Position numbers and translations under genes: made by a program. A stretch of DNA of 64,000 nt from Eisenibacter elegans DSM 3317 (GTDB taxonomy: Bacteria > Bacteroidota > Bacteroidia > Cytophagales > Microscillaceae): contig NZ_AUMD01000019.1 of NCBI RefSeq assembly GCF_000430505.1, positions 248,001 to 312,000 on the forward strand. Direction: 5' to 3'. The notes below the pieces were generated by a model that saw nothing but the letters and a program-made list of their open reading frames with translations, did not search any database and was not told the DNA's origin. Numbering within the stretch: position 1 is the first letter of the stretch; each line of letters begins with the position of its first letter. Positions 17,301-26,041 of this stretch are shown one piece after another.

Positions 17301-19466
17301 TGGGTGAATGGGTTTGATAGCCAAGCTGCTGTCAGCATATACCTCTTCGGCTACTAGGCCCAACATTTCGCACCAGACAGGGCTGACATACACAAACTGA
17401 TTGTCTTCCCTCAGCTGATAAATACCAATGTTGATAGAGGCAATCAGTCGGCTGTATTTTTCTTTATTTTCCCGAAGTGCTTCATTGGTTTCGGTAAGTA
17501 TTTTCTGTGTTTGGAGGAGTTGATCTTCAGCCGATTTGCGTTCGGTAATGTCTGTAGCGACAATGATGGCCTTGGCTGGTAGCCCTTTGGAAGTATAAAT
17601 CACACTCACACGGCACTCTACCCAGATGTAGTGCCCTGCGCGATGTTGTACCCGGCAGGTATAGTCGAAATGTGAACGAAATGCTTTTAGCTGTGCTTCG
17701 GCATACTGTACAACTGCGTGGCTGTCGTCGGGGTGCAAGATGGCGTAGAGGTCTTCTCGTATTTGGAACTGACTACTCCCAACTGTGGGGTAACCCAAGA
17801 TGCGTTCATACGCAGGAGAAAGGTATACCAATGTCCCTTTTTCAAAAACAAGGATGGCATCAGAAGTTTGCTCGGCAATGAACCGAAACATCTCTTCACT
17901 CTTGAGCAGGGCCTGCTCGGCAGCTTTGCGTTGGGTAATGTTTTTGACATTGGCAAAATAATAAAGTACCTGCCCGTGATCGTCTTTGAGCACCCCTGGT
18001 GTTATCAACACCGGAAAGTACGTCCCCTCTTTATGTTTTATTTGTTGTTCGATACTATATTGAGGCGCTTCGATACTTGCTAGATATATCCTCATAATCT
18101 CCTCTGTATTATCCTCCTTCCAGTAGCAGTATGGTGGCTCAGGCGCTTGGGCTAGAATTTCTTCTTTGCTGAAGCCGGTCATTTGGCAAAAAGCCTCATT
18201 GACATCGCGGTGATACCCTTGTGCGTCTACAATCACCATCCCGTCAGCCATACTGGCTAAGATTTGTTTGGAGAAGAGCTGCTTTTGCCGAATCAGCTCT
18301 TTATCTTGCTCTTGCTGAGTTACATCTTGTACAATACCGACGAGGCGTTCTACTTTTTGGTCTTGGCCGTTGAGAGGTCTTCCCGATACCCTGAGCATTC
18401 GCAAATTACCTTTAGCTGTAAAGAATCGCGCTAGGAGCTCAAAAGGTTCTCCCGTTTTGGCTGTTTGTTGGATGGCTGCTTCGACACGGCCTTGGTCGTC
18501 GGGGTGATAGAACGAGACCCCATTGTTGAGGTTATGGTCAAAGTCTTTGTCTACTTCGTGAATGGCGTAGACCTGGTCTGTCCAGAAAGTTTTGCCGGTA
18601 TCGAGATCCAGCACCCAGCCTCCTACTTGTGCGATTGCTTGGGCTTCGTTGAGCACTCCGGTGAGCACGCGCAACTCAGCCTGAGCCTTGACCTTAGGGG
18701 TGATGTCTACGCCTACCAATAGTATTCCGTTAGCATTTCCATCAGGAGTACGCAAAGCCTTGAGCTCCCAGTTGGAGGTGTGAAACACTTGGGTATTTCG
18801 TGCTTTTTGGCGCAGCCTGCCATTGAAGGTTTGGTTGGGGTTGGCCAAGGCTTGGTCAATCAAGGCTTGCCCTTGCGGGCGGTCTTCAGGCAACAAAAGC
18901 GATATGATGGGTTTCCCTATAATTTCTTCGGGCAAATAGTCGAAATCTTGGCAATAATGTTGATTGACATAATAACAAAGCCCTGCTTCATCGGCTTTGA
19001 GTATATAAATCAGACTGCTGTCGAGTAACTTAGGGAGGCATTCTTGCTCATCATGTTGGTATTGTGGGGTTTCTACAACGCAGCTCAACAATACACGCTG
19101 TGTGTTGGGAAGGACACCACCTTTGCAGCGAAAGGTGAGATAATGGCCTTTTTGGTGCTTGAAAGAGACCCGCAAATCCATCACATAGTGTTGAGGGGCG
19201 GCACGACAAGCCTCCCAAGCCTCTTGGCATTGTTGGCGATGGTTTCTTTCCTGTAACTGTGGCCAGATTGGTTTGGATGTATCATCTACATACCCCAAAC
19301 TTTCCCAAAAACTAGGCGTGAAATAAACTCCCTCGAAATTCCCCAAATCCCAATACCACCAAGCATCACACGCTGCATGATGGAGCATGTACGAAACCCA
19401 AGGAGAATGCTGCTCAGCCTCAGCCAGCTCCTGTGCCAAATACTCAAACTTTTGAGGGGCATTCAT
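14367..19466 (-). CDS. Multi-PAS hybrid sensor histidine kinase with two receiver domains and HPt
   Basis: A 1699-residue protein with no transmembrane segment, so it senses in the cytoplasm. About eight PAS domains follow one another (roughly 20-135, 146-262, 270-385, 398-512, 523-643, 669-783, 795-908, 920-1036), most closing with the DITxRKxAE-type linker. Next come HisKA (H1068 in SHEIRTPLN), HATPase (N1185, DTGIGIA at 1220, GGTGLGLAI at 1249), a first receiver, a second receiver (D1497 in MDIQMP, K1552) and an HPt domain (H1645 in AHKLSGTG). The first receiver has Q1357 where the phospho-aspartate should be and EE in place of the acidic pair, so it is a pseudo-receiver. The chain H1068-D1497-H1645 is a complete phosphorelay; the output regulator is not encoded nearby. 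Confidence 0.93.
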   Translation of the reverse strand: MNAPQKFEYLAQELAEAEQHSPWVSYMLHHAACDAWWYWDLGNFEGVYFTPSFWESLGYVDDTSKPIWPQLQERNHRQQCQEAWEACRAAPQHYVMDLRVSFKHQKGHYLTFRCKGGVLPNTQRVLLSCVVETPQYQHDEQECLPKLLDSSLIYILKADEAGLCYYVNQHYCQDFDYLPEEIIGKPIISLLLPEDRPQGQALIDQALANPNQTFNGRLRQKARNTQVFHTSNWELKALRTPDGNANGILLVGVDITPKVKAQAELRVLTGVLNEAQAIAQVGGWVLDLDTGKTFWTDQVYAIHEVDKDFDHNLNNGVSFYHPDDQGRVEAAIQQTAKTGEPFELLARFFTAKGNLRMLRVSGRPLNGQDQKVERLVGIVQDVTQQEQDKELIRQKQLFSKQILASMADGMVIVDAQGYHRDVNEAFCQMTGFSKEEILAQAPEPPYCYWKEDNTEEIMRIYLASIEAPQYSIEQQIKHKEGTYFPVLITPGVLKDDHGQVLYYFANVKNITQRKAAEQALLKSEEMFRFIAEQTSDAILVFEKGTLVYLSPAYERILGYPTVGSSQFQIREDLYAILHPDDSHAVVQYAEAQLKAFRSHFDYTCRVQHRAGHYIWVECRVSVIYTSKGLPAKAIIVATDITERKSAEDQLLQTQKILTETNEALRENKEKYSRLIASINIGIYQLREDNQFVYVSPVWCEMLGLVAEEVYADSSLAIKPIHPEDYDNFVELNIQALANRTNLSTELRVVAKGVLRWVRLQSRVFRGDDGQYYWFGTMTDITEQKNLEAELRSTKDFLLQTNQVAKVGGWIYEVTTDKLVWTETVYDIHELPYDFPLTVASARAFYDPESRAKLKAAVDQVISQGGNYDLELQIVTASGEHRWTRGIGNTIVENGRCVRLYGTFQDIHRQKLAEIALQETQQQLESIFNNMADVLWAMEWPEYKLLFVTPSVEEFYEIPVGAWYQDGSLWEQVIHPEDLGIKSQIATQIETEGSYQVEYRIITAQTRKIKWVSHKGRMIYNPQGQVIRVDGFITDISLEKAYQQELEQAREEAVRASQAKSAFLANMSHEIRTPLNSIIGFSELLTKTQLDATQQQYLQAVHHSGNTLLDLINDILDFSKIEAGKMELHHESTDLWSLLKQLTDMLRFKTQEKGLDLLLNISPEVPRYVWIDVLRLQQVLMNLLSNAVKFTEKGQIELNVSLGKSYTPTSEQVTVVFAVRDTGIGIAPDKQSKIFDAFAQEDSSTTRKYGGTGLGLAICNKILALLNTTLELESTPNQGSCFYFNLTLYAHSQDSGFLPNLPSLQRVLIVEEMPQKAQLLEEILATKSLETVWTPSAAKAFEVLHQQPKGYYDLVIIQHHLYQTDGITIASQIRSQHSAVALPILLLYSEADPQAIQEACQQWQISALQAQPLTASKLFEAIVQCYAQQPTNNIHPTNAGWKASEMLALIVDDNPFNRLLAASMLKTLMPKVEIIEAHDGKAAVEMTRKITPGLIFMDIQMPQMSGYEAAQSIRDWETKHQKPRTPIIALTAGTRQDEREKCFEAGMDAYLSKPFELKKLEDVLAQWYQPLPQNQQPTNNTEHSPKDGKAKRFDYENLRRRMNYQEVYIEEILALVRQGLLEKQVAALQKAINTNQPEGKVKALAHKLSGTGVSVGFEQLATLARSIEVLENYTPDQAQALVTQIQAEIKAIHEVLNNLE

Positions 19467-19699
19467 ATCTCTCTAAGACAAACTACAGCCTAAATAGAAA
19501 ATCTGTGATAAAGCGCTTTGCGCCTTTTGATTGTCTAATAACACCTCAACAAAGCCACGCGCAGAAAACCCATACCACTAACAAAACTACGAAACTTGCT
19601 CATGCCATACAATACCTATTTACTGCTAAATCGCAATAAAGTTGCCAATTAAACGATTAATACCCCATTTGCTTGCGTACCAGCATAAAAAAAACGAAT

Positions 19700-19792
19700 T
19701 TTGAATTGTTTACGTCTTTGCGTGAACTTTGTAATCCAAATTAATAGATTTAGCACAAACACCCCGCGCTCGATGAACGCGGGGTGTTTTTT
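19700..19792 (+). ncRNA. Candidate short transcript with promoter and terminator
   Basis: On the plus strand TTTG (19700-19703), 20 bp, GAACTTTG (19724-19731, one mismatch to TAnnTTTG) could start a transcript near 19737. It would end at the hairpin at 19758-19792, giving about 55 nt. There is no open plus-strand gene upstream for that terminator to serve. The alternative is that the hairpin serves the minus-strand SusD relic. The rest of 19467-19833 holds nothing recognisable. Confidence 0.3.
19758..19792 (+). terminator. Strong intrinsic terminator hairpin
   Basis: AACACCCCGCG (19758-19768) pairs perfectly with CGCGGGGTGTT (19778-19788) around a 9-nt loop, followed by a T-run on the plus strand (six T from 19787). 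On the minus strand the tail is only TTTGTG, so the plus direction is favoured. Confidence 0.7.
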
Positions 19793-19833
19793 AGGGTAAT
19801 GATACATTGGTGAAAAACTATAAGAAATCCCTC

Positions 19834-20494
19834 TTAATTATGGCCGAGGTTTTGTTTCAAATTAGGGTTTGCGTTTGTTTCCCGTAAAGGAATTGGAAGC
19901 ACCAAACGATTATCATTCCACAAGAATGTACCTGTTACTCCTTGCAGACGTTTAATGTCGTGAATGCGTACGCCTTCAAACGCTAACTCTAAACGACGCT
20001 CTAACAAAATATTGTCTAATGTAACACTTAATAGAGAAGCTAATCCAGCACGGTTTCGTATTCTATTTAAATCTTCTAAGGGAGTAGCGCCAGAGCCAGT
20101 GCCTAAACGAAAGTTAGCCTCAGCCCTAATAAGGTACATCTCAGCTAATCGCATAATCACGTAGTTTTTCCGAGGGTCTCTCCATTTGCCAGAAGTAATA
20201 TTCCCAAACTGATCTCCCACTATATCAAATCTATGAGTCTACGATTAGCGCGCTCGTACAAATTAAGATGCTCAGCTAATATGTCTATACCACCTCTGCC
20301 AACTCCCTGTTGATTGGAGTAAAAAGTAGCTAAACCTGCATTATTTTGTGCATTTTGCTGAATTTCAAAAATACTCTCTCTAGTATTGTCTTCATCAAAC
20401 GCCTGTGTTACGGTTTGATTAAGGCTATAATTGCCGCTGGAGATAACCCTATTTGATTCATTTAATGCTTCTGCAAAATTACCTTGCTGGAAAT
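19834..20494 (-). pseudogene. C-terminal remnant of a second SusD/RagB gene, frameshifted and truncated
   Basis: From 20494 downward one frame reads FQQGNFAEALNESNRVISSG and on to a stop near 20220. A one-base shift then lets the chain continue as RFDIVGDQFGNITSGKWRDP to its end at 19834. MRLAEMYLIRAEAN, LNRIRNRAGLA and ILLERRLELAFEG are SusD C-terminal signatures, also present in the intact SusD at 21194. The N-terminal half is missing and the break coincides with the left end of an insertion element (20495). It is thus the relic of a second nutrient-uptake locus. Confidence 0.85.
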
Positions 20495-21080
20495 CAGACT
20501 AAACGCACTATAAAGCAATCATTTTAGCAAGCATTTTTAGGCAATATTCAGGCTCCCAAATCATTTTTTTGACAATTCTCTTCTTGCTTATCTTTTTGGG
20601 TTCTTGGCTTTGTGCGACATTGAGCAATATTTTTCTCAAGAGAGATAGATTCTGTGCAGAAAAGTCTTTCCGATTTCTTTTGCTATCTTCTTTTTAAGGC
20701 TCACATCAAGCTGCCAGTGGAGCTGATTTTCTATACTCCAATGCCCTCTGGCAAGGGCTGCGGCTTGTATAGCGCTTAGCTTTTCTATGCTTGAGATGTA
20801 ATAGCGGGTATATGCTCCTTGCCGCTGATGCTGGGTTTTGATACGCACCACACTTTTCAAAGAAGGCCGTTGTGCCACATTTTCTATCCACTTGAGTTGG
20901 TGGCTTACTGCTATCTCCCCGTGAAATACTGCACAAATACTCAGCAAGAGAATATCCAATAAAGGATGGGCAAAGTTCTTGTTTTGATGGCAGAATTTAG
21001 AAATCTATTACAAATATTTCATTATTCACTATATATTTTTTTACTTCAAAATAATAAAAATTACAGTGCGTTTAGTCTAG
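20495..21080. mobile_element. Internally deleted ISAs1-type insertion element
   Basis: Inverted ends CAGACTAAACGCACTATAA (20495-20513) and TTACAGTGCGTTTAGTCTAG (21061-21080) agree over about 18 bp with one mismatch. The roughly 585-bp interior carries a collapsed transposase on the minus strand. No convincing target duplication is seen (GCTGGAAAT against GCTTATCAA), consistent with deletion of flanking susD DNA. Confidence 0.7.
20636..20989 (-). pseudogene. ISAs1-family transposase remnant
   Basis: The frame from about 20989 reads NKNFAHPLLDILLLSICAVF, which matches the start of ISAs1 (H-repeat) transposases, then jumps straight to the C-terminal part: VSHQLKWIENVAQ, SLKSVVRIKTQ, TRYYISSIEKLSA and RGHWSIENQLHWQLDV. 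About two thirds of the usual 370 residues are missing from the middle, and the C-terminus after LDVSLKK is broken, so it cannot be active. Confidence 0.8.
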
Positions 21081-21132
21081 CTTATCAATCAAATATATCA
21101 CAAAGTATTGCAGCAAGTTTGTTGTCTTCTAT

Positions 21133-21173
21133 CAAAAAAGGAGCTCTCTGAAAAATCAGACAGCCCCTTTTTT
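21133..21173 (-). terminator. Terminator of the susCD operon
   Basis: GGAGCTCTCTGA (21140-21151) and TCAGACAGCCCC (21156-21167) form a 12-bp stem with two mismatched or wobble positions; T-runs lie on both sides. It sits 27 bp past the susD stop. Confidence 0.65.
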
Positions 21174-21193
21174 ATTTCTAACAAAGCTAAAGC

Positions 21194-22540
21194 CTACAAG
21201 TAACCGGGATTAGGCGTAAGCAATGGGTTTACTTCCAACTGCGTAAGCGGAATAGGCCAACGAGTACGGAATCCTTGCCCCGCAGGGAACAAGCCTTCTG
21301 CTAAGCCATAACGAAGCAAATCTGAGTAGCGATGTCCTTCGCCTACAAACTCGAAGCGGCGCTGATTCAAAATCTCAGTAAGCGCTTCTGCATTGGTAGC
21401 GGGGTTGGCATTAGCTAATCCTGCACGGTTACGCACCACATTGATGTCGCCTAATACATTAGCAGAGGGAGCCGTCAAAGGATTACCCAAACGTGCATTG
21501 GCCTCTGCGCGAATCAAAAACATTTCGGCAAGACGAATCATAGTTACATAGTCATCACTTGAGGAGGTGCGGAAATACTTTACCAAAGAAAGACGACCAC
21601 TAATTACGCGAGCGCTCACAGCAAAGCGCAAATCTCCATTTAATCCTGATGTTTGAAAAGCATTGAAAAAGGCGGTACGATAGTAAAACTTCTGCCCTCC
21701 AGTTGTAGGATCCGAGGCAATGGCCAAGCCATTTTGGTCGTTCAAGCTGAAGTGGAGCGTCCAGATAGTTTCGTTTGTTACAGAATTAAGGAAAATCGCA
21801 TTAAAAGCCGTGGTAAGTCCTGAACCAGCAATGGCCTGTGTGGCTTTGGCAGCAGCTTGTACATTATCTCCTCTTTGCAAATATACCCTTGCCAGCAGAG
21901 CAGTAGCAGCTCTTGCCGTAGCACGAAACTGCCGCTGAGCCGCAGGATTGAGATTTGTAAGATTTGCCTCAGCAAAAATCAAATCCTCAATAATGTAATT
22001 ATAAACATCATTCTCTGAAGAACGTGCTACATTCGAGATTTCAGCTGTAGCCTTAGTAGCTCTAGGCTGAATAGGTACAGGCCCGAAGAGCTTTACTAAG
22101 TCGAAATAGCATAATGCACGTACAAAACGCGCCTCAGCAATATAATGATTGCGCGTAGCTGCTGTCAAGGTTACATTATCAATACGCTCTATCAAAGTAT
22201 TGGCGCGATTTATGGTTGCATAGATGCTTGCCCAGGTATTGGCGATTTGCAAATTAGAGGCTTGAATCTGTCGAGCACTTACTTGTTGGTCGGTGGTAAA
22301 GGTACCTGAATGTGCTAAATTATCAGCATATACATCTTGATAAAGTAAGAAACGAAGACCATAATAATTGCCTGATTGCAAGCCATCATATATACCAGCC
22401 ACAGAGCGAGCCACTGAAATTGAATCTGTTACAGCTGTTTCGGCATCAATAGAATTGGTAGGCTCTACATCCAGGGTATTGCAAGCATTGATCAAAGCCA
22501 ATGCTGTGCAAAGAGTGAGGTATCGAAATATTTTTTTCAT
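21194..22540 (-). CDS. SusD/RagB-family outer-membrane nutrient-binding lipoprotein
   Basis: The 448-residue protein starts MKKIFRYLTLCTALALINAC, a lipoprotein signal with C20 as the lipidated cysteine. The SusD fold is recognisable from TPR-like helices (ARFVRALCYFDLVKLFGPVP, ATALLARVYLQRGD) and the C-terminal RLAEMFLIRAEAN and RRFEFVGEGHRYSDLLRY. It should sit on the cell surface and act as a lid for the SusC channel encoded 19 bp upstream, binding an oligosaccharide, peptide or other polymer fragment. No glycoside hydrolase, peptidase or sigma/anti-sigma pair is adjacent, so the substrate is not suggested. A longer frame from 22651 is rejected, as it would hide the signal peptide. Confidence 0.93.
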   Translation of the reverse strand: MKKIFRYLTLCTALALINACNTLDVEPTNSIDAETAVTDSISVARSVAGIYDGLQSGNYYGLRFLLYQDVYADNLAHSGTFTTDQQVSARQIQASNLQIANTWASIYATINRANTLIERIDNVTLTAATRNHYIAEARFVRALCYFDLVKLFGPVPIQPRATKATAEISNVARSSENDVYNYIIEDLIFAEANLTNLNPAAQRQFRATARAATALLARVYLQRGDNVQAAAKATQAIAGSGLTTAFNAIFLNSVTNETIWTLHFSLNDQNGLAIASDPTTGGQKFYYRTAFFNAFQTSGLNGDLRFAVSARVISGRLSLVKYFRTSSSDDYVTMIRLAEMFLIRAEANARLGNPLTAPSANVLGDINVVRNRAGLANANPATNAEALTEILNQRRFEFVGEGHRYSDLLRYGLAEGLFPAGQGFRTRWPIPLTQLEVNPLLTPNPGYL

Positions 22541-22559
22541 GAGTATCTCTGTTCTAAGT

Positions 22560-25500
22560 TTAGAATCCGATATTAAGCCCGAAAGTAATGGTACGAGGCT
22601 GTGGGAAGGTGTAGAAATCCACTCCCAAGGTAGTATTAGACGTACCTGCAAAGTTTACTTCAGGGTCGAAGCCCGGATAGTTGGTAAAGGTAAATAAGTT
22701 TTGAGCTTGCACATACACACGGGCAGAACGCAAAGAAACGCGATCAATCAATCTCTTTGGCAATGTATAACCAAAAATCACGTTTTTGAATCGTAAGAAA
22801 GAGCCATCTCTGATAAAACGAGTCGTACTAGAACGATTGTTTTGATTTACTGATACATCAGTAGTAGCACGAGGCACTGCCGTGATGTCTCCTTCTTGTC
22901 GCCAGCGATTCAATACAGCATCTACTTGATTATCGTCAAAGAAGTTGGCGAATAGTCCTTGTTGAAAACTTCCTGCTGCATTCCAGATATCGTTTCCATA
23001 AGAAAACTGCATGAAGATGTTCAGATCAAAACCTTTGTAGCGGAAAGTATTATTAAAACCTCCTACAAACAAAGGTTGTGCACTGCCGATGATGGTCAGG
23101 TCAGCATCGTTGATAATGCCATCGCCATTGATATCGCGATAGTTCATATCCCCTCCCTGAATCCCCAAGGCCTGAAGTGATTGCGGCACATCTTCTGTAC
23201 GCGCATATACACCATCAGCAATAAAACCGTAGAAAGTACCAATAGGTTGCCCTTCACGCAATACCAAAGAGTTGCCTCCAAAACCATAGAATACATCTTG
23301 GCCTTCAAAGAGCTCTAATACCTTATTGCGATTGAAAGACATGTTTAAATCGGAAGTCCAGCTAAACTCATCACGACCACCTTGTACATTTACTGTAGTC
23401 AAAGTAAACTCAAAACCACGATTTTCCACAGAACCAATATTGGTGAAGAAACTGCCAAAGCCATTTTGGGTAGCAATCGGACGAGAGAAAAGCAGGTCTC
23501 TGGTAGTTTTCACGTAATAATCCGCAGAGAGTGTTACACGATTATTGAAAAAGCCAATATCCAAACCAATATCTGTTTGGGTGGTTTCTTCCCATTTCAA
23601 ATTAGGATCTCCAATTTGTGTAGGAGCAATACCAGCAGCATTAAAGTAATTAGCTCCACCATAGAAATTGCGTGAAGCGAAGTTCCCAATTTCTTGATTT
23701 CCTGTAATTCCCCAGCTGGCACGAACTTTCAAATCGCTAATGGTATTTTTCAGGCCTCCAAAAAATTCTTCTTCAGAAATACGCCACCCGGCAGAGAGGG
23801 CAGGGAAATAGCCCCAGCGATTATTTACCCCAAAGCGAGAAGAAGCATCTGCACGGAAATTCACAGATAACAAATATTTGCCATATAAGGCATAATTGGC
23901 ACGGCCAAAGAAGGAAGTAAGTCCCCAATAAGTTTCAAAATTAGAACCTTGATTTACAGTAGCTGCAGCAGATATAAATCGAAAACGCTCTCCGGGAAAA
24001 CCAATACCCCTAACAGATGCCTGATTGATGATATTGTACTCTTGGTTGAAACCAGCCAAAAGTGTCAGATTGTGTTGCTCAGCCAAGGGTACACGATAAT
24101 CTATTGTTGCTTCTGTAAGCCACTTCAACACATTAGAGTAATTGTTTTGACCAGAGCCACCCTCTTGAGTAGAAGAACTGCCGGGGTAGTTGTCAGGAGT
24201 ATAACGACGCTCCGAAAAGCTCAGTTGGTCTATTCCCACTCTTCCATTGATATTTAAGTTGTCTGTGAGAGCGTACTTGGCATAAGCATTGGCCACAGCA
24301 CGCAAGCTGACATTTATATCATCGTTTTCTGTGCCTTCAGCTACCGGATTGCTATAAAAGAACTGCGGACGGGTATAACGTCCTCGTGCATCACGTACAG
24401 GCCACAAAGGAGAGGCTGCTAATGCATTGGCAAAGGGGCCGTTCAAGGTGTTATCACTTACAATACGATTGTTTACAGCACGGCTTAGTTGCACGCTGGT
24501 ACCAATGGTAAAGCGGTTGTTTACATTATGGTCAAGGTTGAGGCGAGTGGATAGCCTTTGATAACGGCTATTGATTACCAAGCCTTGCTGATCAAAATAA
24601 TTGGCAGACAGATAGTACTTTGTTTTATCATTCCCTCCAGAGCTAGAAAGCTCGTAATTTTGGATAGAAGCGGTTCGTAGTACTTCGTCCAACCAATTGG
24701 TATTTACAGTATTCTCAAAAGGAAGGCCTCCGTAAAAGAAATCTATGAAATCATCCCCTGTAGAACCTGCAGGTAAGAAACCATCATTCACCAATGCTTC
24801 TGTGGCCACTTCTAAGTATTGTGTGCGGTCCAAGAATTTTGGCTTGCGCCAAGCCTGTTGAAAACCTGCGTATGTATTAAAGTTGAACTGGGTTTTTCCT
24901 GTTTTTCCACGCTTGGTCGTAATCAATACAACTCCATTGGCAGCACGCGAGCCGTATATGGCAGCAGCAGAAGCATCTTTCAATACCTCAATAGACTCAA
25001 TGTCATTAGGGTTAATGTCTGTAAGCGCATTGATGCTTTGCCCTCCAAAACCCAACTGGGAAAAGTCGCCCGTAGTAAGCGGCACGCCGTCTATTACATA
25101 AAGAGGCTGATTGCTGGCAGAGATAGAGCTTGAACCACGCACACGCACCGTAACCCCCCCACCGGGTGTACCGGAGTTTGTGGTAATCTGCACACCTGCT
25201 GCGCGACCCTGTAGCGCTTGGTCAATACCTGCTACGGGCAAATCTTGTAGTGTTTCGGAAGTTACCTTGGAAACAGAGCTGGTAAGCTCAGCACGGTTTT
25301 GTGTCCCATATCCTACTACAACCACCTCACCAAGTTGGCGGGTATCTGATTGCATGGTGGGATTGATGATGGTTTGGCTGCCCACAGCAATCTCTTGTGT
25401 CGTCAGGCCAACACCTCGAAAAATAAGAATACCACCTTCAGGAACATTGATGGCATAACGACCATTGATATCAGTGGCAGAGCCTTGGGTAGTCCCTTTG

Positions 25501-25640
25501 ACCACCACCGTTACACCGGGCAATGGTTCGCCGTTTTCGTCGACAACAGTGTCGGTTACCACTCGACCTTGCGCCCAAAGCGACACACTTAGGCACAATG
25601 TGAGTAATAGTGTACAGTAAAACAGTAGATGTTTACGCAT
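22560..25640 (-). CDS. SusC/RagA-family TonB-dependent transporter
   Basis: A 1026-residue outer-membrane transporter with a signal peptide (to about WAQ, residue 24), a carboxypeptidase-regulatory-like domain (about 27-105, DENGEPLPGVTVVVKGT), a plug domain (about 118-240) with the SusC signatures LYVIDGVPL and IESIEVLKDASAAAIYGSRA, then a 22-strand barrel ending in the aromatic FGLNIGF. It imports a substrate captured by SusD, powered by TonB-ExbBD. The length and motifs are standard. The promoter at 25773 precedes a leader of about 125 nt; susD follows after 19 bp. This locus is more A/T-rich than the surrounding genes. Confidence 0.95.
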   Translation of the reverse strand: MRKHLLFYCTLLLTLCLSVSLWAQGRVVTDTVVDENGEPLPGVTVVVKGTTQGSATDINGRYAINVPEGGILIFRGVGLTTQEIAVGSQTIINPTMQSDTRQLGEVVVVGYGTQNRAELTSSVSKVTSETLQDLPVAGIDQALQGRAAGVQITTNSGTPGGGVTVRVRGSSSISASNQPLYVIDGVPLTTGDFSQLGFGGQSINALTDINPNDIESIEVLKDASAAAIYGSRAANGVVLITTKRGKTGKTQFNFNTYAGFQQAWRKPKFLDRTQYLEVATEALVNDGFLPAGSTGDDFIDFFYGGLPFENTVNTNWLDEVLRTASIQNYELSSSGGNDKTKYYLSANYFDQQGLVINSRYQRLSTRLNLDHNVNNRFTIGTSVQLSRAVNNRIVSDNTLNGPFANALAASPLWPVRDARGRYTRPQFFYSNPVAEGTENDDINVSLRAVANAYAKYALTDNLNINGRVGIDQLSFSERRYTPDNYPGSSSTQEGGSGQNNYSNVLKWLTEATIDYRVPLAEQHNLTLLAGFNQEYNIINQASVRGIGFPGERFRFISAAATVNQGSNFETYWGLTSFFGRANYALYGKYLLSVNFRADASSRFGVNNRWGYFPALSAGWRISEEEFFGGLKNTISDLKVRASWGITGNQEIGNFASRNFYGGANYFNAAGIAPTQIGDPNLKWEETTQTDIGLDIGFFNNRVTLSADYYVKTTRDLLFSRPIATQNGFGSFFTNIGSVENRGFEFTLTTVNVQGGRDEFSWTSDLNMSFNRNKVLELFEGQDVFYGFGGNSLVLREGQPIGTFYGFIADGVYARTEDVPQSLQALGIQGGDMNYRDINGDGIINDADLTIIGSAQPLFVGGFNNTFRYKGFDLNIFMQFSYGNDIWNAAGSFQQGLFANFFDDNQVDAVLNRWRQEGDITAVPRATTDVSVNQNNRSSTTRFIRDGSFLRFKNVIFGYTLPKRLIDRVSLRSARVYVQAQNLFTFTNYPGFDPEVNFAGTSNTTLGVDFYTFPQPRTITFGLNIGF

Positions 25641-25772
25641 ACAGTCATTTGTTTAAATAAGTGATAATAATAATAATAAATATGTGGTACAACCAAAAAT
25701 AGCTTCCTTATGGGGCGATTATCTGGTTGTGTAATGCATCTAAGTTGTGCTTACTCTACCACCTTCATGTTT

Positions 25773-25804
25773 CAAAGGTAGAAGACTAAAATCGAATTAG
25801 CAAA
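25773..25804 (-). promoter_or_regulatory. Promoter of the susCD operon
   Basis: On the minus strand TTTG (25801-25804), 20 bp, TACCTTTG (25773-25780) is an exact match to the Bacteroidota consensus. The leader between it and the susC ATG is about 125 nt and contains a TTATTATTATTATTATCAC run. The rest of the 401-bp divergent region to arsR is A/T-rich without further motifs except the operator at 26019. Confidence 0.65.
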
Positions 25805-26018
25805 CAAAAATTTGATTTTGATACAAAAACATACTACTTGTACTAAAAAAATCACAAATGCAGTGTTTTGTTCTAATTCAAGCTTGTTAAAGTATAAAAA
25901 GCCGAATAATCATCTGATTTTCTGCTATATCCTTGTTATTGACACACGGTGTGGTCAAATACTCCACTACATCGCCAAAATGGAACTCTCCCCGAGGGAT
26001 TCGTGTTTTACAATTATC

Positions 26019-26034
26019 ATCGTAATATACCGAT
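26019..26034. promoter_or_regulatory. Possible ArsR operator
   Basis: ATCGTAATATACCGAT is palindromic at 12 of 16 positions (ATCG, central ATAT, CGAT) and ends 7 bp before the arsR ATG, where an autorepressor would bind. ArsR-family sites of ATCG-N8-CGAT form are plausible, but this one is inferred. Confidence 0.4.
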
Positions 26035-26041
26035 TAATCAT

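Noticed and set aside
21081-21190. Search for a target-site duplication around the ISAs1 relic
   Set aside because: GCTGGAAAT and GCTTATCAA share only three bases; no duplication can be claimed.
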